A DNA stretch of 38,369 nt from a virus. The notes beneath the pieces are model-generated. The model saw nothing but the letters and a program-made list of their open reading frames with translations. It was not told the DNA's origin and did not search any database. The first letter of the stretch is position 1. Each line of letters opens with the position of its first letter. Below are positions 31,001 through 38,369 of this stretch, in pieces. The position numbers were made by a program, and so were the translations under genes. The stretch covers positions 1 to 38,369 of IMG/VR virus record IMGVR_UViG_3300014839_000021; one strand, given 5' to 3'.

Positions 31001-34000
31001 GAGAAGCGCCGCGCGGAGTTGGATCAAGAGTTTGCCGCCGATGTCGAGAAGCACGGCGTTCAGCTCGGGAGCCAGCGCCTGGTGGACCTGATGGTGGGCG
31101 CCGAGCGCAAGAGTTCGCCCATCTACAACACGGTGCTGAAGGACGTTCTGAAGTGGTACGGGCGTGAGATGGAGACTGCGGAGAACCGATCGGATGACGC
31201 GCTGGCCGAGCTCACCTTTCTCTCCAAGGCAAAGACGGCGGCTGACCGTATCAAGGCGGCCAACATCTCTGACCCGCTGGTGATGGAGCTGAAGCAGATC
31301 AAGCCGTTCTTCCATACGATGCTTCGCCGTTACTTGACCGACCGCCTCATGGGGCCGACAAGCGAGGGCTCCTGGAAGTCGAAGCTGTATTCCGCCGATC
31401 GCTCCTTGATAAGCCGTATCCACGAGGGCGAGTACCTGGCAGCGGACGGGCTGAAAGACAAGCCCATCCAGTTCCTGGGGAAAGAAACGCGCCTGGAGGA
31501 TGCCTGGACGAAGTACAACAGCAAGACGTTGTCAGGAAACGATCAGGCGCAGGCCGAGCGGGACCTGGAGCATTTCGTGATGCGCGTCCCTGCGGATTCG
31601 CCCTCTGGCGTGCGGGTGATGAAGTTCAAGGGGTTCTCAGGGAGTCAGGGGTACGGAATCTACCTTCACCCGAAGGATATGCAGGCTCTGGGCGGAGCCG
31701 ATCTTGACGGCGACGCGGCGGACGTCTATACGAAGATCGGCTCCTCGGCGGACTTTAACGAGAAGCTCAAAACGTATTTCCGCTCCAAGAAGGATATGTG
31801 GCAGAAGGAGAACGGCGTCACCGTTCCCTCCTCGTCGGACGGCCTGGCGGTTGAGGGGCGTGATCCTTTGATAACCGCTCGGCTGAAGAGCCCCGCCTCG
31901 ATGGTGGATCCTCTTTCACGGGCGAAGGTGGGACGCTGGGCCAACATGGGCAACTCGATGCTGGGCCGCGCCCTGACGCGCACGATGAGGCTCCGCGAGA
32001 TGCAGAAGTTCGCGCTCGATAACGGCGGGACAATCCGCGGGAAGTTCTCCAACTCGGACGCCGTTCGCCTCATGCTGGCAAAGAAGCTCCCTGGTGCCGA
32101 CCGCTTCATTCCCGAGGAGCTGGAAGGGTTGAAAGCCTCCCTGGACAAGACGCGCCGCAGACAGTCGGACTGGGACAATATCAATACCGCGGTGAAGAAG
32201 GCGGGACTCTCCGCTGGCGTCTGGAAGGCGGACCTGAACCTCGGTCAGACCGCGACGGGGGCGACGAAGCTCCAGGAGATGCGGCGTAATGTTATTAACA
32301 CGGCGGCAGACGCGGCCAAGGGGGACGAGCTCTATGCCTACAAGGACATCCGGAGCGCGATCAATTCCTCGGCTTTCTCCAACATGAAAGTGCAGTTCAA
32401 GCGGGACGGGAAGCTCACCGTCTCGGCGGTGGACGATTACCTCCTGGTGGACAACCACGACTACTACAAGAAGCTGACGGCCATCGGCGGCTTTGCGACG
32501 GCCAGGGACCCCAAGACGGGACGAGCTTTCTCCTTCTTTGAGGCACTTGAAGGGCTCCAGGCGAACGCGAAGGTGGACAAGAAAACGGGTGAGATCCCCT
32601 TCGACCCGAGCGCGGTGCGTTTCCGCGTGGCGAACCATCTGGCGCAGATCGAGCTTACGGCACGCGACATCGACCTCACCCATGTCATCGGTCCAGGCTG
32701 GCCGCTGGCGCGTAAGGCACTTGACAAGATGATCCGCGAGAACAGGGAGTTCCGCGAGATGGTGAACCGCAAGCAGATCACGATTGACACCAGGGGCGAG
32801 GCGGCGTTCGCTCAGACGGTGGATAAGACGACGCTGGGCGGCCAGGACGACATCAACGAGATCCGTATGCAGGATCTCCAGGACGTCGCCACCTGGAGCG
32901 AGGTGGGGAATTTAGGACAGCAGGTCATGGATTCCCAGGTGAAGGGGGGCGCAAAGAGGGAGGACGTTCTCGCGTATTTCGCGCAGATCGCCGATAAGAT
33001 CGACGACCTGAAGGCCGAGGACGCCACGATCAGGAAGGACAAGTTCTCTGGCGAGGAGCCCAAGGCCCGTAAGACGGTCGAGCAGGTGGTGAAGGAGGCA
33101 TCCGATTTCAGGAAGGCGCTTCCGGAAGTCTACGCGCCCTACTTCGATGCGTGGGCGGCAGGGTCCCTGTTCCGTCAGGGCGAGGAGTTTGAGGCGCGGC
33201 CTGGCGTGAAGGCGCTCCGTGCGGGCGAGGCGGAGGCCAACAGGCAGGGTGGCGAGACGCTTGGGGCCTGGAAGCAGGCGCTTCATGAGGAGAGTAAGGA
33301 CTGGAACCGCACCAATTCGACCAACTTCGCCTACGCGCTCGACGTCGTTGCCCCTGATGCCATACGCAACCAGGTCCAGCGCATGGTGGACATCGGGCGC
33401 ACCGTGTCGAACATACTCCCCAGGGCGAAGAGCGAGTTCGCCGAGACGGAGCTTCGGAGCGTGGTGTTCGCGCCCAAGCTCGTCACCCCCGAGTTGAAGG
33501 CGGTCATGCCTGAGACGGTGCTCATGCTGGCCCCGATCGAGCAGACGAAGGTCATCGCCGCCGTACTCGGCAACATCGAGCAGGTGAAGGTGTCCAATAC
33601 GTTTGCCCATGATGCCTTCGAGCTGGCGAAGCTCCAGGTGAAGGATCCCGAGCTGAAGCAGCTCTCGGGCGATCTCAGGCGCCTCCTGGATCATTTCCCC
33701 CAGTTCATGCGGGACATCCAGGGATGGCTGGAAGGAACCGTCGCCGAGTCCAACGACCAGGGTGTCGGAGTCGGACCACGGAAGTTCACCAAGCAGCACC
33801 TGAAGATGGTCGTCAACAGCTTCAAGGTAGGTGATAAGTTCTGGTGGGAGCTCTCGGCAAAGGAACGCGAGTTCTCCCTGGCGAACCGTCACTTCCTCTA
33901 TGATCCCGAGATGCTGGGGAGAAAGATGCTTGCGGGCGACCACAAGTTGATGGATTCTGTCTCACCCGTGATCGACGACGTGGAGGGGCCGATCTTCAAG

Positions 34001-36583
34001 CCCGTCAAGGTGTTCAAGAGTCACATGAGCGAGATCGCCGACCTCTGGCAGCACGCCCACTGGTCGTTCAACGGCGCGATGAAGAACGAGGGGCAGGTGT
34101 TGGACCGCTTCCTGTTCCCCGTCAGGGCCTCTGGCAAGGATGGTTACACCCTCTTTTCGATCGCTTCGGACATACGGCAGGGGGGTGTCGGACGGCGCCC
34201 TGGGGTCAGCGCCGAGTCAGCGGCGGCCTATGCGACAATCGAGAAGCGCGGACTTGACCGCTTCAACAAGGAGTATGACTTCGGCAGGAAGAGGGTACGC
34301 TACTCGGACATGACGGGCTCGACCGACATCACGGCGAAGGAAGCCCTGGAGAAGATCACCAAGCTCCAGACGGACTTCTTTGCTCGCTGGCAGTCGATCA
34401 TCTCGAATCCTATAAACGAGAAGCGGTACCTCAAATATCATGCGGGGACGCAACTCATCGACGTCACCGAATCCCTCCGTGCCCTGAACGATCATATAAA
34501 ATACGGTCGTCAGCTCCCCGACATCGGGATCGAGGGGATGTATAAACTGATACACCAGATGAGCGTCAACAAGATGGTCGTCAACGGGCAGCGCCTGGGT
34601 GACCTCTCCGCGGTGGACCGCGAGAGGACGATGGCCGAGCTCTTCAACCGCACCAGGGCGAATGGTTCACGCCCGTATGCGTTCCTCCGCTATAAGAACC
34701 TGGAGTTCATGAGCCCCGCGATGTACTTCCCGCACAACGGGCACTCGGAAAAGATGCTCCGTGAACGCCTGAACAACGAGCGCGAGAAGATGCGGGCTGC
34801 CGTCTCTGGCCCTGAAGCAGTGGCGATGGACAATCTGGAGAGCCTGGAGCGGGTGACGAGCCTGAACCTGGAGGACGCGGGGATGTCAGACTCGGTCATG
34901 CGTCAGTTGGAGGCCCGCACCCTCTCGGACAAGGACTACGCCTCGCTCAACATCAGGCCCCAGGCGCTAAAGCTCCGCGATGAGCTGCCGCTTCCTGGCT
35001 GGGACCAGTCGCCCCTTGCCCTGGAACGGTATCAACAGCAGATGCTTCGTGGCTATTACAACATGGTGGGAGCCGTGATGTCGAGCGCCCGCGTGGACAA
35101 CTTCGCGTACTCCAAGCCCTTCGGAGAGAACACGAAGCCCTGGGAGATCTTCATGAGGATCTTCAACCGTAACAACCTGGGGCATCCCTCGACCTTCCCG
35201 CAGGAGTGGCTTGACCATCCGGAGTACAAGATCAAGGGCAACCCTGGCTACTACTGGCTCACCGATCAGTACTGGCTGGACAAGGCCGCGCAGATCGACA
35301 AGGAGCACTTCCAGATCATCAGTAAGCCCACTGATGAGATGACGGCGAAGGACAAGGAGCACAACTGGGAGGTAAAGAAGAACCAGCAGCAACGCATCAG
35401 GAAGATCGCCGCCTTCTCGAACCTGGAGGCCAAGTGGGAGATGATCTCCATGCTCTCGCACACCAAGACGGCCATCAACAACCTGATGGGCGGGACGACG
35501 AACAACGCTGTGTCGCTCGGTCTTGGCCCCTACGTGCGGAGCCATTCGCTCAATTACTGGAGGGGGATCTTCCCGCAGATACGCAGCATGGATGATATGA
35601 GGCTCTTTGCCGAGAAGCATGGGGCAGGGGAGAGCTGGGTGAACGACGCGCTGGAGTCCCGAGGGCTGGGCCAGGATCGGAAGTTCTCGGGAGCTCTGGC
35701 CGAGGCCGTCGCCGAGATCAAGCGCAACCCGAAGCTCTCGGACATCGACCTGTTCCACATCGCCGACAAGCACGGCGTTGACCGCGCCTTCTTCGATACG
35801 GGCGCCTGGTTCATGCGTAAGACCGAGCGGTATCTCCGCAACCAGTCTTTTCTTGCCCATTACTCGAAGGCGCGTGAAGCTCTGGGAGCGAACAGTTTTA
35901 CCTTTGAGGACGACGACCCTTGGCTGATTAAGATGGCCAACAGGGGCGTCAAGACGACGCAGTTCCTCTATAACAACGCTTCACGCCCCGCCTTCGGGCG
36001 GACGTCACTGGGTAAGGTGTTCACCCGCTTCCAGATGTGGGCATGGAATAGCGGCAAGATGCGCTTGGAGGTCTACAACAAGGCGAAGGAAGTGGGATAC
36101 GCGCAGGGCAGCCCTGAGTTCGAGCGCCTCCGCCGTCTGATGATCTCAGACCTCTTCACCTTTGCCCTGGCTGGGCTGTTTCCCTCGACGATCTTCGGGT
36201 CGAACATGGCGCCGCCGTGGTCGTTCCTCCAGGACGCTTCCAGCTTCTTCTTTGGGAACGATGAGGACAAGGACAGGGCGTTCTTCGGGAGCCTGCCGTA
36301 CCCGCTGAACATCGTCCAGCCCGTGTCGCCTCCGATCACGCGGCTACTGTATCCGACGTTCCAGGCCGCGGTATCGGGCAACTGGGATCGGTTCTTCGAC
36401 TATCACGTCTGGACGTGGTTTCCTTACGGGCGTATGGCGAATAGCGTGCGGAAGACGATGCAGGACCCGTCAATGGCGGTGGAGCAGTTCACTGGCCTAC
36501 CTCTTCACCGTCTCGCCTCTGACGTGAAGAGGAAGGACCAGGACAGGGCGACGACTGAGGGGATTATCTCGGGTCTGCTCTGA
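28028..36583 (+). CDS. Giant virion protein with two-barrel (DPBB) RNA polymerase signatures
   Basis: 2851 residues, GAGGGA before the ATG. The N-terminal 250 residues contain Gly/Ala membrane-active segments as in the upstream ejection proteins. Residues about 820-900 resemble the first double-psi barrel of phage and RdRp-type polymerases: TDGVFLMTG, GGQKG (K848), IGKLFF (K864), and a TTAAKQFGKR end (K893). Residues 1186-1229 match the beta-prime catalytic block: R1186-V-P, YLHP (1212-1215), nine residues, then D1225-L-D-G-D1229, the Mg-binding motif; compare NRAP...LHP...NADFDGD in bacterial RpoC. The C-terminal 500 residues end in a hydrophobic patch (LFTFALAGLFPSTIFG). Most likely a packaged RNA polymerase injected with the DNA. 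Activity is inference; the motif is directly visible. Confidence 0.8.
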   Translation: MDDQSIALLNSLYQQKPETFTDDQVASLQQVNKDAGKDFQPKASAQPFNLLNTVAQLGEGFLQGFTTIKMGEAPQNTVEGIARSVGSLLGFVGFVPGPGIFKAFKREGMAGVTAAATHDALGIQLKSVPMWISDKIMGGLQKTIAQTEAASAIKFFKNGSIARDVTEGALSLGIASAVGAAQPWELNIEDRMKAFLGGAEAGGVFRGIGNTFAKGGAMNMGSEATNLLARTLSASLYSGIPSTLRGEPMEMQVYEYLLGAWFGKNEQPAYMREVHGLFKDYLGDTTRQMELLDPSKLPGYDNLSDNAKIEAKAQAQLLVGGWEESAKASEAAIAASQAFAGSMTDALATGRISPEQYRDWSRVQVVEGAYRKTKDTVDQEHPELDEETRSAMARQGALANVAEFSRQARTNTDALKRLWAASDQENVWMHSNGGTQVLKMFDDREVARQWIAPVYELANQLAESRGAIDKKNDVTYASEIIDHVKASGKGANQLDAFRARILKEYSLDTTKDADLNRKIVQTVALVSQSKRLNRLILNKDGDVVQMPRMDMDGDSTSMDYVPTFIEKKSGATAHLLSSQFTEDEEKPLNDIEFNAAKMIVSAYGYTASTTGRDGTDVARSVPLIYFGHVKDTPHEVFLTSVVSRAKDGWTYEVNGEKRTVKFLQKLDELNRAPAMAGRDARSDYQANREDFIREYAEGKPISEQKKVELRDIYEHLTMQNIAVAEQMNDGISIGDQMASAHEAQGGLSFMTKVTDFNKRMQPMFNRDPLADPEQFKDILPDGKMKGVLVQMDESPQGGNAMQKVEDKKGNVVDKIYGEATDGVFLMTGPVYERLAASMGLPKDTGGQKGTVMYSDKADGMFIGKLFFHRASPEMEKSMTERGIHFQAYTTAAKQFGKRPVFTEKYSGGRFSYERQGGTFLDDGTFELPVDSIRMNFGAGEMGGFHDTYYKRQLADNLDLVHSIGWDENILKPANRGRDSQNLIAAKYWNVNEKRRAELDQEFAADVEKHGVQLGSQRLVDLMVGAERKSSPIYNTVLKDVLKWYGREMETAENRSDDALAELTFLSKAKTAADRIKAANISDPLVMELKQIKPFFHTMLRRYLTDRLMGPTSEGSWKSKLYSADRSLISRIHEGEYLAADGLKDKPIQFLGKETRLEDAWTKYNSKTLSGNDQAQAERDLEHFVMRVPADSPSGVRVMKFKGFSGSQGYGIYLHPKDMQALGGADLDGDAADVYTKIGSSADFNEKLKTYFRSKKDMWQKENGVTVPSSSDGLAVEGRDPLITARLKSPASMVDPLSRAKVGRWANMGNSMLGRALTRTMRLREMQKFALDNGGTIRGKFSNSDAVRLMLAKKLPGADRFIPEELEGLKASLDKTRRRQSDWDNINTAVKKAGLSAGVWKADLNLGQTATGATKLQEMRRNVINTAADAAKGDELYAYKDIRSAINSSAFSNMKVQFKRDGKLTVSAVDDYLLVDNHDYYKKLTAIGGFATARDPKTGRAFSFFEALEGLQANAKVDKKTGEIPFDPSAVRFRVANHLAQIELTARDIDLTHVIGPGWPLARKALDKMIRENREFREMVNRKQITIDTRGEAAFAQTVDKTTLGGQDDINEIRMQDLQDVATWSEVGNLGQQVMDSQVKGGAKREDVLAYFAQIADKIDDLKAEDATIRKDKFSGEEPKARKTVEQVVKEASDFRKALPEVYAPYFDAWAAGSLFRQGEEFEARPGVKALRAGEAEANRQGGETLGAWKQALHEESKDWNRTNSTNFAYALDVVAPDAIRNQVQRMVDIGRTVSNILPRAKSEFAETELRSVVFAPKLVTPELKAVMPETVLMLAPIEQTKVIAAVLGNIEQVKVSNTFAHDAFELAKLQVKDPELKQLSGDLRRLLDHFPQFMRDIQGWLEGTVAESNDQGVGVGPRKFTKQHLKMVVNSFKVGDKFWWELSAKEREFSLANRHFLYDPEMLGRKMLAGDHKLMDSVSPVIDDVEGPIFKPVKVFKSHMSEIADLWQHAHWSFNGAMKNEGQVLDRFLFPVRASGKDGYTLFSIASDIRQGGVGRRPGVSAESAAAYATIEKRGLDRFNKEYDFGRKRVRYSDMTGSTDITAKEALEKITKLQTDFFARWQSIISNPINEKRYLKYHAGTQLIDVTESLRALNDHIKYGRQLPDIGIEGMYKLIHQMSVNKMVVNGQRLGDLSAVDRERTMAELFNRTRANGSRPYAFLRYKNLEFMSPAMYFPHNGHSEKMLRERLNNEREKMRAAVSGPEAVAMDNLESLERVTSLNLEDAGMSDSVMRQLEARTLSDKDYASLNIRPQALKLRDELPLPGWDQSPLALERYQQQMLRGYYNMVGAVMSSARVDNFAYSKPFGENTKPWEIFMRIFNRNNLGHPSTFPQEWLDHPEYKIKGNPGYYWLTDQYWLDKAAQIDKEHFQIISKPTDEMTAKDKEHNWEVKKNQQQRIRKIAAFSNLEAKWEMISMLSHTKTAINNLMGGTTNNAVSLGLGPYVRSHSLNYWRGIFPQIRSMDDMRLFAEKHGAGESWVNDALESRGLGQDRKFSGALAEAVAEIKRNPKLSDIDLFHIADKHGVDRAFFDTGAWFMRKTERYLRNQSFLAHYSKAREALGANSFTFEDDDPWLIKMANRGVKTTQFLYNNASRPAFGRTSLGKVFTRFQMWAWNSGKMRLEVYNKAKEVGYAQGSPEFERLRRLMISDLFTFALAGLFPSTIFGSNMAPPWSFLQDASSFFFGNDEDKDRAFFGSLPYPLNIVQPVSPPITRLLYPTFQAAVSGNWDRFFDYHVWTWFPYGRMANSVRKTMQDPSMAVEQFTGLPLHRLASDVKRKDQDRATTEGIISGLL
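31583..31714 (+). other. Polymerase catalytic block (R-x-P to D-L-D-G-D)
   Basis: Codons 1186-1229 of the giant gene: Arg-Val-Pro, a 23-residue strand region, LHP, and at 31700-31714 the Asp-Leu-Asp-Gly-Asp motif preceded by Gly-Gly-Ala. The Leu variant (DLDGD) is the form usual in cellular RNA-dependent RNA polymerases and is also found among phage two-barrel enzymes. Confidence 0.75.
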
Positions 36584-36597
36584 GCCATGACTGTCAA

Positions 36598-36786
36598 ATG
36601 GTCTTGTTGACTACTCAACCTTCTTCCAAGGAGAAAACTATTCCCTTGAAAGAACGTAACGAATCACGTAACTTGTGTGTTGACACGGTTACCGTTCTAA
36701 AACGACGTGCAGTGGCACACTTGTCATCTATCCGCCGACAGGTTGAACCGATTGGACAACGCCATGCGAAGGAAACAGCGGGATGA
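36598..36786 (+). CDS. Small hypothetical basic protein (up to 62 aa)
   Basis: The ATG at 36598 has no ribosome site; AAGGAG at 36628-36633 points to a TTG start at 36646, giving 46 residues. The stop overlaps the next ATG (ATGA), which supports it being real. Basic and Val/Arg-rich (TVTVLKRRAVAHLSSIRRQ). Base composition is visibly more AT-rich than the virion genes. No family recognised. Confidence 0.4.
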   Translation: MVLLTTQPSSKEKTIPLKERNESRNLCVDTVTVLKRRAVAHLSSIRRQVEPIGQRHAKETAG

Positions 36787-37088
36787 ATACTCCATCTGAC
36801 CTAAAGGATTGCTTGCACATTGGTTCTGTGCGATATGACAATGATATGAAAGACAAAGGAACACAACATCAACAATCGTTCATTGTAGCACGTTGCAGTT
36901 CATGTAACCGAATCTTTTCCGTATTCCGAGAAGAGCACTTTGAAGGCAAAGTTGATGTGGGGAAGATTGAAAGCACATTGGCAATCATCAAGTCAGATTT
37001 AGGGGGAACGACTGGAGTAGTCGAGGTAGGAATAAAGCAGCTTCTCCATGAAGTTGTTAAGAGGTTGGACAGACTTTTGGAAAAATGA
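36783..37088 (+). CDS. Hypothetical protein with CxxC (101 aa), AT-rich
   Basis: Starts in a 4-nt overlap with the previous gene. A polar N-terminus leads to VARCSSCNRIFSVF (about 35-48), half of a zinc ribbon or a redox CxxC, then a helical end (IKQLLHEVVKRLDRLLEK). Codons are much richer in A/T than in the phage body, suggesting separate acquisition. Next to the integrase, it could be lysogeny cargo; no function can be assigned. Confidence 0.6.
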   Translation: MNTPSDLKDCLHIGSVRYDNDMKDKGTQHQQSFIVARCSSCNRIFSVFREEHFEGKVDVGKIESTLAIIKSDLGGTTGVVEVGIKQLLHEVVKRLDRLLEK

Positions 37089-37185
37089 TAATGTGGCCGA
37101 GAGAAGCAGATTCCGTCAGGGGTTTCTGACTCCCAAAGGGTGTCGACCGAGTGGACTATTTCGGGGTTACTTTGAGCTAGGGCCG

Positions 37186-38184
37186 TCAAGGGATGGTTCG
37201 AAGGCTTGGCAAACGATCGACAGTCTCGTGCATCTCGCGCGATACCAGGTGTGAGTATCCCATCGTTGTCGCGATCGAGGTGTGGCCCATAATCTTCTGG
37301 ACATCCTGGACGGCAGCTCCGTTCTTCAGAGTCAGCGTCGCAAATGCATGACGTAGCGAGTGGAAGTGAACGTCCGAGTCGATCCCAGCTCGTTTCTTCG
37401 CTCTTGCGAAGAGGCGAGAGACATGGTGAAGTGTCGGCGGGGTTCCCTTCTCTGTGACAAAGACACGGACGGTACTTTGATCCATCCCGTTCAGGATCAG
37501 GAGCGCCTGGGCGTTGAGGGGAACCCAGCGTTCTCTGTCGCCCTTCCCGTATCGTACATGGAGGAGACGTTCGTACAACTGGACATCATCCCAGGTGAGC
37601 TCGACCAGTTCCTTCCGCCGCAGTCCCGTCAAGATCGCAAGGGCGATGATGTCCTTGTGCCATTTGCTCCGCAGTCCCTTCCAGAGTTTGTCAAAGTCGT
37701 CGGGTGAGACGTACACCTTCCCGCTGGTTTTCACATAGAGGTTCTTCAGGAAGCGCAGAGGATTCTCCGCAAGGTATTCCCGCTGGACGGCGTAGGTGAA
37801 CATGGCTTTGAGCTGGCGGAGATGAATCAGCACCGTTGCCTTGCCCCTACCCGTCCCGAGAAGGGCGCGGTACTCGTCCATGCGTGCGGGAGTGATCGTT
37901 GAGAGGCGCCAGTCGCCCCCCCACGCGAGGAACGGCTTGAGGATGTCCCTGATGAGTTGCTGTGTTGTCGGCTGGTGTTCGGCCTTCGAGTGCGCGAGGT
38001 AGGCATCAGAGAACTCTCGCAGGGTAGCGTTGGAGGTGTGGCCTGGGATGCGGAAGTCGCGGAGAGTGACCCGTGCTTTGCCCCTTTCCCTGTATCCCGT
38101 CGATTTGCTATGCTCTCTGCCCGTTGAATCCTTGTACCGAATTATATATATTCCATCGTAGCGTTTCGTGAGGGAGGGGGGCAT
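37186..38184 (-). CDS. int: Tyrosine integrase (site-specific recombinase)
   Basis: 332 residues on the minus strand. N-terminal arm-binding part (about 1-50; KRYDGIYIIRYKDSTGRE), core-binding helical domain (about 51-145; includes LREFSDAYLAH and the LRQLKAMFTYAVQREYL helix), catalytic domain with all active residues: R189 in TGLRRKELVELTW, K214, H275-x-x-R278 in HSLRHAFATL, H301 in IMGHTS, and nucleophile Y310 in TMGYSHL. It would integrate and excise the phage by strand exchange through a 3'-phosphotyrosine. Length is typical. It lies next to a tRNA-His, a usual target. No strong ribosome site at the ATG. Confidence 0.93.
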   Translation of the reverse strand: MPPSLTKRYDGIYIIRYKDSTGREHSKSTGYRERGKARVTLRDFRIPGHTSNATLREFSDAYLAHSKAEHQPTTQQLIRDILKPFLAWGGDWRLSTITPARMDEYRALLGTGRGKATVLIHLRQLKAMFTYAVQREYLAENPLRFLKNLYVKTSGKVYVSPDDFDKLWKGLRSKWHKDIIALAILTGLRRKELVELTWDDVQLYERLLHVRYGKGDRERWVPLNAQALLILNGMDQSTVRVFVTEKGTPPTLHHVSRLFARAKKRAGIDSDVHFHSLRHAFATLTLKNGAAVQDVQKIMGHTSIATTMGYSHLVSREMHETVDRLPSLRTIP

Positions 38185-38197
38185 TTGTGACCTCGAA

Positions 38198-38216
38198 ATG
38201 TGTCAGTCATGTGTCA
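38198..38216. repeat. Two direct repeats ATGTGTCA, 11 bp apart
   Basis: ATGTGTCA at 38198-38205 and 38209-38216, one helical turn apart, between the integrase start and the tRNA. The half-site TGTCA is the same as in the P1-P4 palindromes. Candidate integrase arm sites or an operator of the integrase promoter. Confidence 0.45.
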
Positions 38217-38227
38217 CTTCCCACCTC

Positions 38228-38251
38228 CCAGCGTAGAAAAACCAACGCTGG
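38228..38251. repeat. Inverted repeat overlapping the tRNA 5' end
   Basis: CCAGCGT (38228-38234) and ACGCTGG (38245-38251) are perfect 7-bp arms around AGAAAAACCA. The right arm includes the first five bases of the tRNA. It could be a core-type integrase site, or a weak hairpin competing with the acceptor stem. Confidence 0.45.
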
Positions 38252-38320
38252 CGTAGCTCAGTTGGTTAGAGCACCAGATTGTGGATCTGGGGGTCACTGG
38301 TTCGAATCCAGTCGCCAGTA
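38247..38320 (+). tRNA. tRNA-His (GTG anticodon)
   Basis: Complete cloverleaf: acceptor GCTGGCG/CGCCAGT, D arm GCTC...GAGC, anticodon arm CCAGA-TTGTGGA-TCTGG with anticodon GTG (38281-38283), variable GGGTC, T arm ACTGG-TTCGAAT-CCAGT, discriminator A at 38320, no encoded CCA. The first pair is a G-T wobble, and there is neither G at -1 (it is C) nor C at 73, which most bacterial tRNA-His have. The 5' end, not the 3' end, faces the integrase. Confidence 0.9.
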
Positions 38321-38338
38321 CTATTCGATTGTTTCTCC

Positions 38339-38365
38339 ATTTTCAATCCTCGATTTTCAATCCTC
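38339..38365. repeat. Tandem 13-mer at the window end
   Basis: ATTTTCAATCCTC at 38339-38351 and 38353-38365, period 14, in an AT-rich stretch after the tRNA. Possibly a regulatory or attachment-flanking repeat; its extent beyond the window is unknown. Confidence 0.5.
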
Positions 38366-38369
38366 CATC

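Noticed and set aside
29240-31423. A 727-codon open frame antisense to the giant gene
   Set aside because: GC-rich codon bias leaves the opposite strand open. Its product is Leu/Val/His/Arg-rich without motifs, no ribosome site is seen, and the sense frame carries the polymerase motifs.
28028-36583. Giant protein considered as an N4-type (T7-like) virion polymerase
   Set aside because: I see no T7-family motif set; the DLDGD block with R-x-P and LHP fits the two-barrel class instead.
28028-36583. Giant protein considered as a tail tape measure
   Set aside because: No long uninterrupted coiled coil, no chaperone or tail-tube genes before it, and it follows ejection-type proteins.

Overview
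The window is most of a tailed-phage genome, probably an integrated prophage of a GC-rich bacterium (protein-coding parts look about 60% GC). Most genes have AGGAG-type ribosome binding sites or ATGA/GTGA stop-start overlaps. It ends at a tyrosine integrase next to a tRNA-His. The left end cuts a gene, so the phage continues beyond position 1. I cannot name the host. The gene set (P22-like portal, scaffold, HK97-fold capsid protein, no recognisable tail tube, tape measure or sheath) points to a short-tailed, podovirus-like particle.

Layout. (1) 1-3543, leftward: an operon starting at a strong promoter (P1, 3573-3611) with small genes, then a ubiquitin-like protein, an HNH endonuclease, an E2-like protein with a plausible catalytic Cys, and a JAMM/JAB isopeptidase-like protein cut by the window edge. 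(2) 3547-3947: two divergent promoters whose 15-bp upstream elements form a perfect inverted repeat, plus a possible structured leader RNA. (3) 3948-5767, leftward: a tightly overlapping run of very small genes of unknown function, several with membrane segments. (4) 5997-10591, rightward: a probable small terminase, small zinc-ribbon-like proteins, a DUF1599-like protein, a calcineurin-like phosphoesterase and the large terminase. (5) 10636-24795: a strong terminator, then portal, scaffold, capsid, coiled-coil and glycine-repeat appendage proteins, a lysis cassette (holin-like, lytic transglycosylase, unimolecular spanin-like lipoprotein) and more virion proteins. (6) 24811-36583: three probable internal/ejection proteins, then a 2851-residue protein. 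(7) 36598-38369: an AT-richer patch with two small genes, the integrase, repeats and tRNA-His.

Two systems stand out. The 2851-residue protein carries signatures of a two-barrel (DPBB) RNA polymerase: an R-x-P ... L-H-P ... D-L-D-G-D block that follows the layout of the bacterial beta-prime catalytic region, and about 380 residues earlier a lysine-bearing segment resembling the first barrel of phage and RdRp-type enzymes. Placed after ejection-type proteins, it looks like a virion-packaged, injected RNA polymerase. A family of near-identical promoters with a palindromic TGTCA-n-TGACA element heads the early operons, and one of them appears to make a leaderless mRNA. Second, the Ubl/E2/JAMM cassette is a phage-borne ubiquitin-like conjugation set whose E1 is not visible and may lie beyond the left edge. 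No replication polymerase, helicase or CI-like repressor was recognised.
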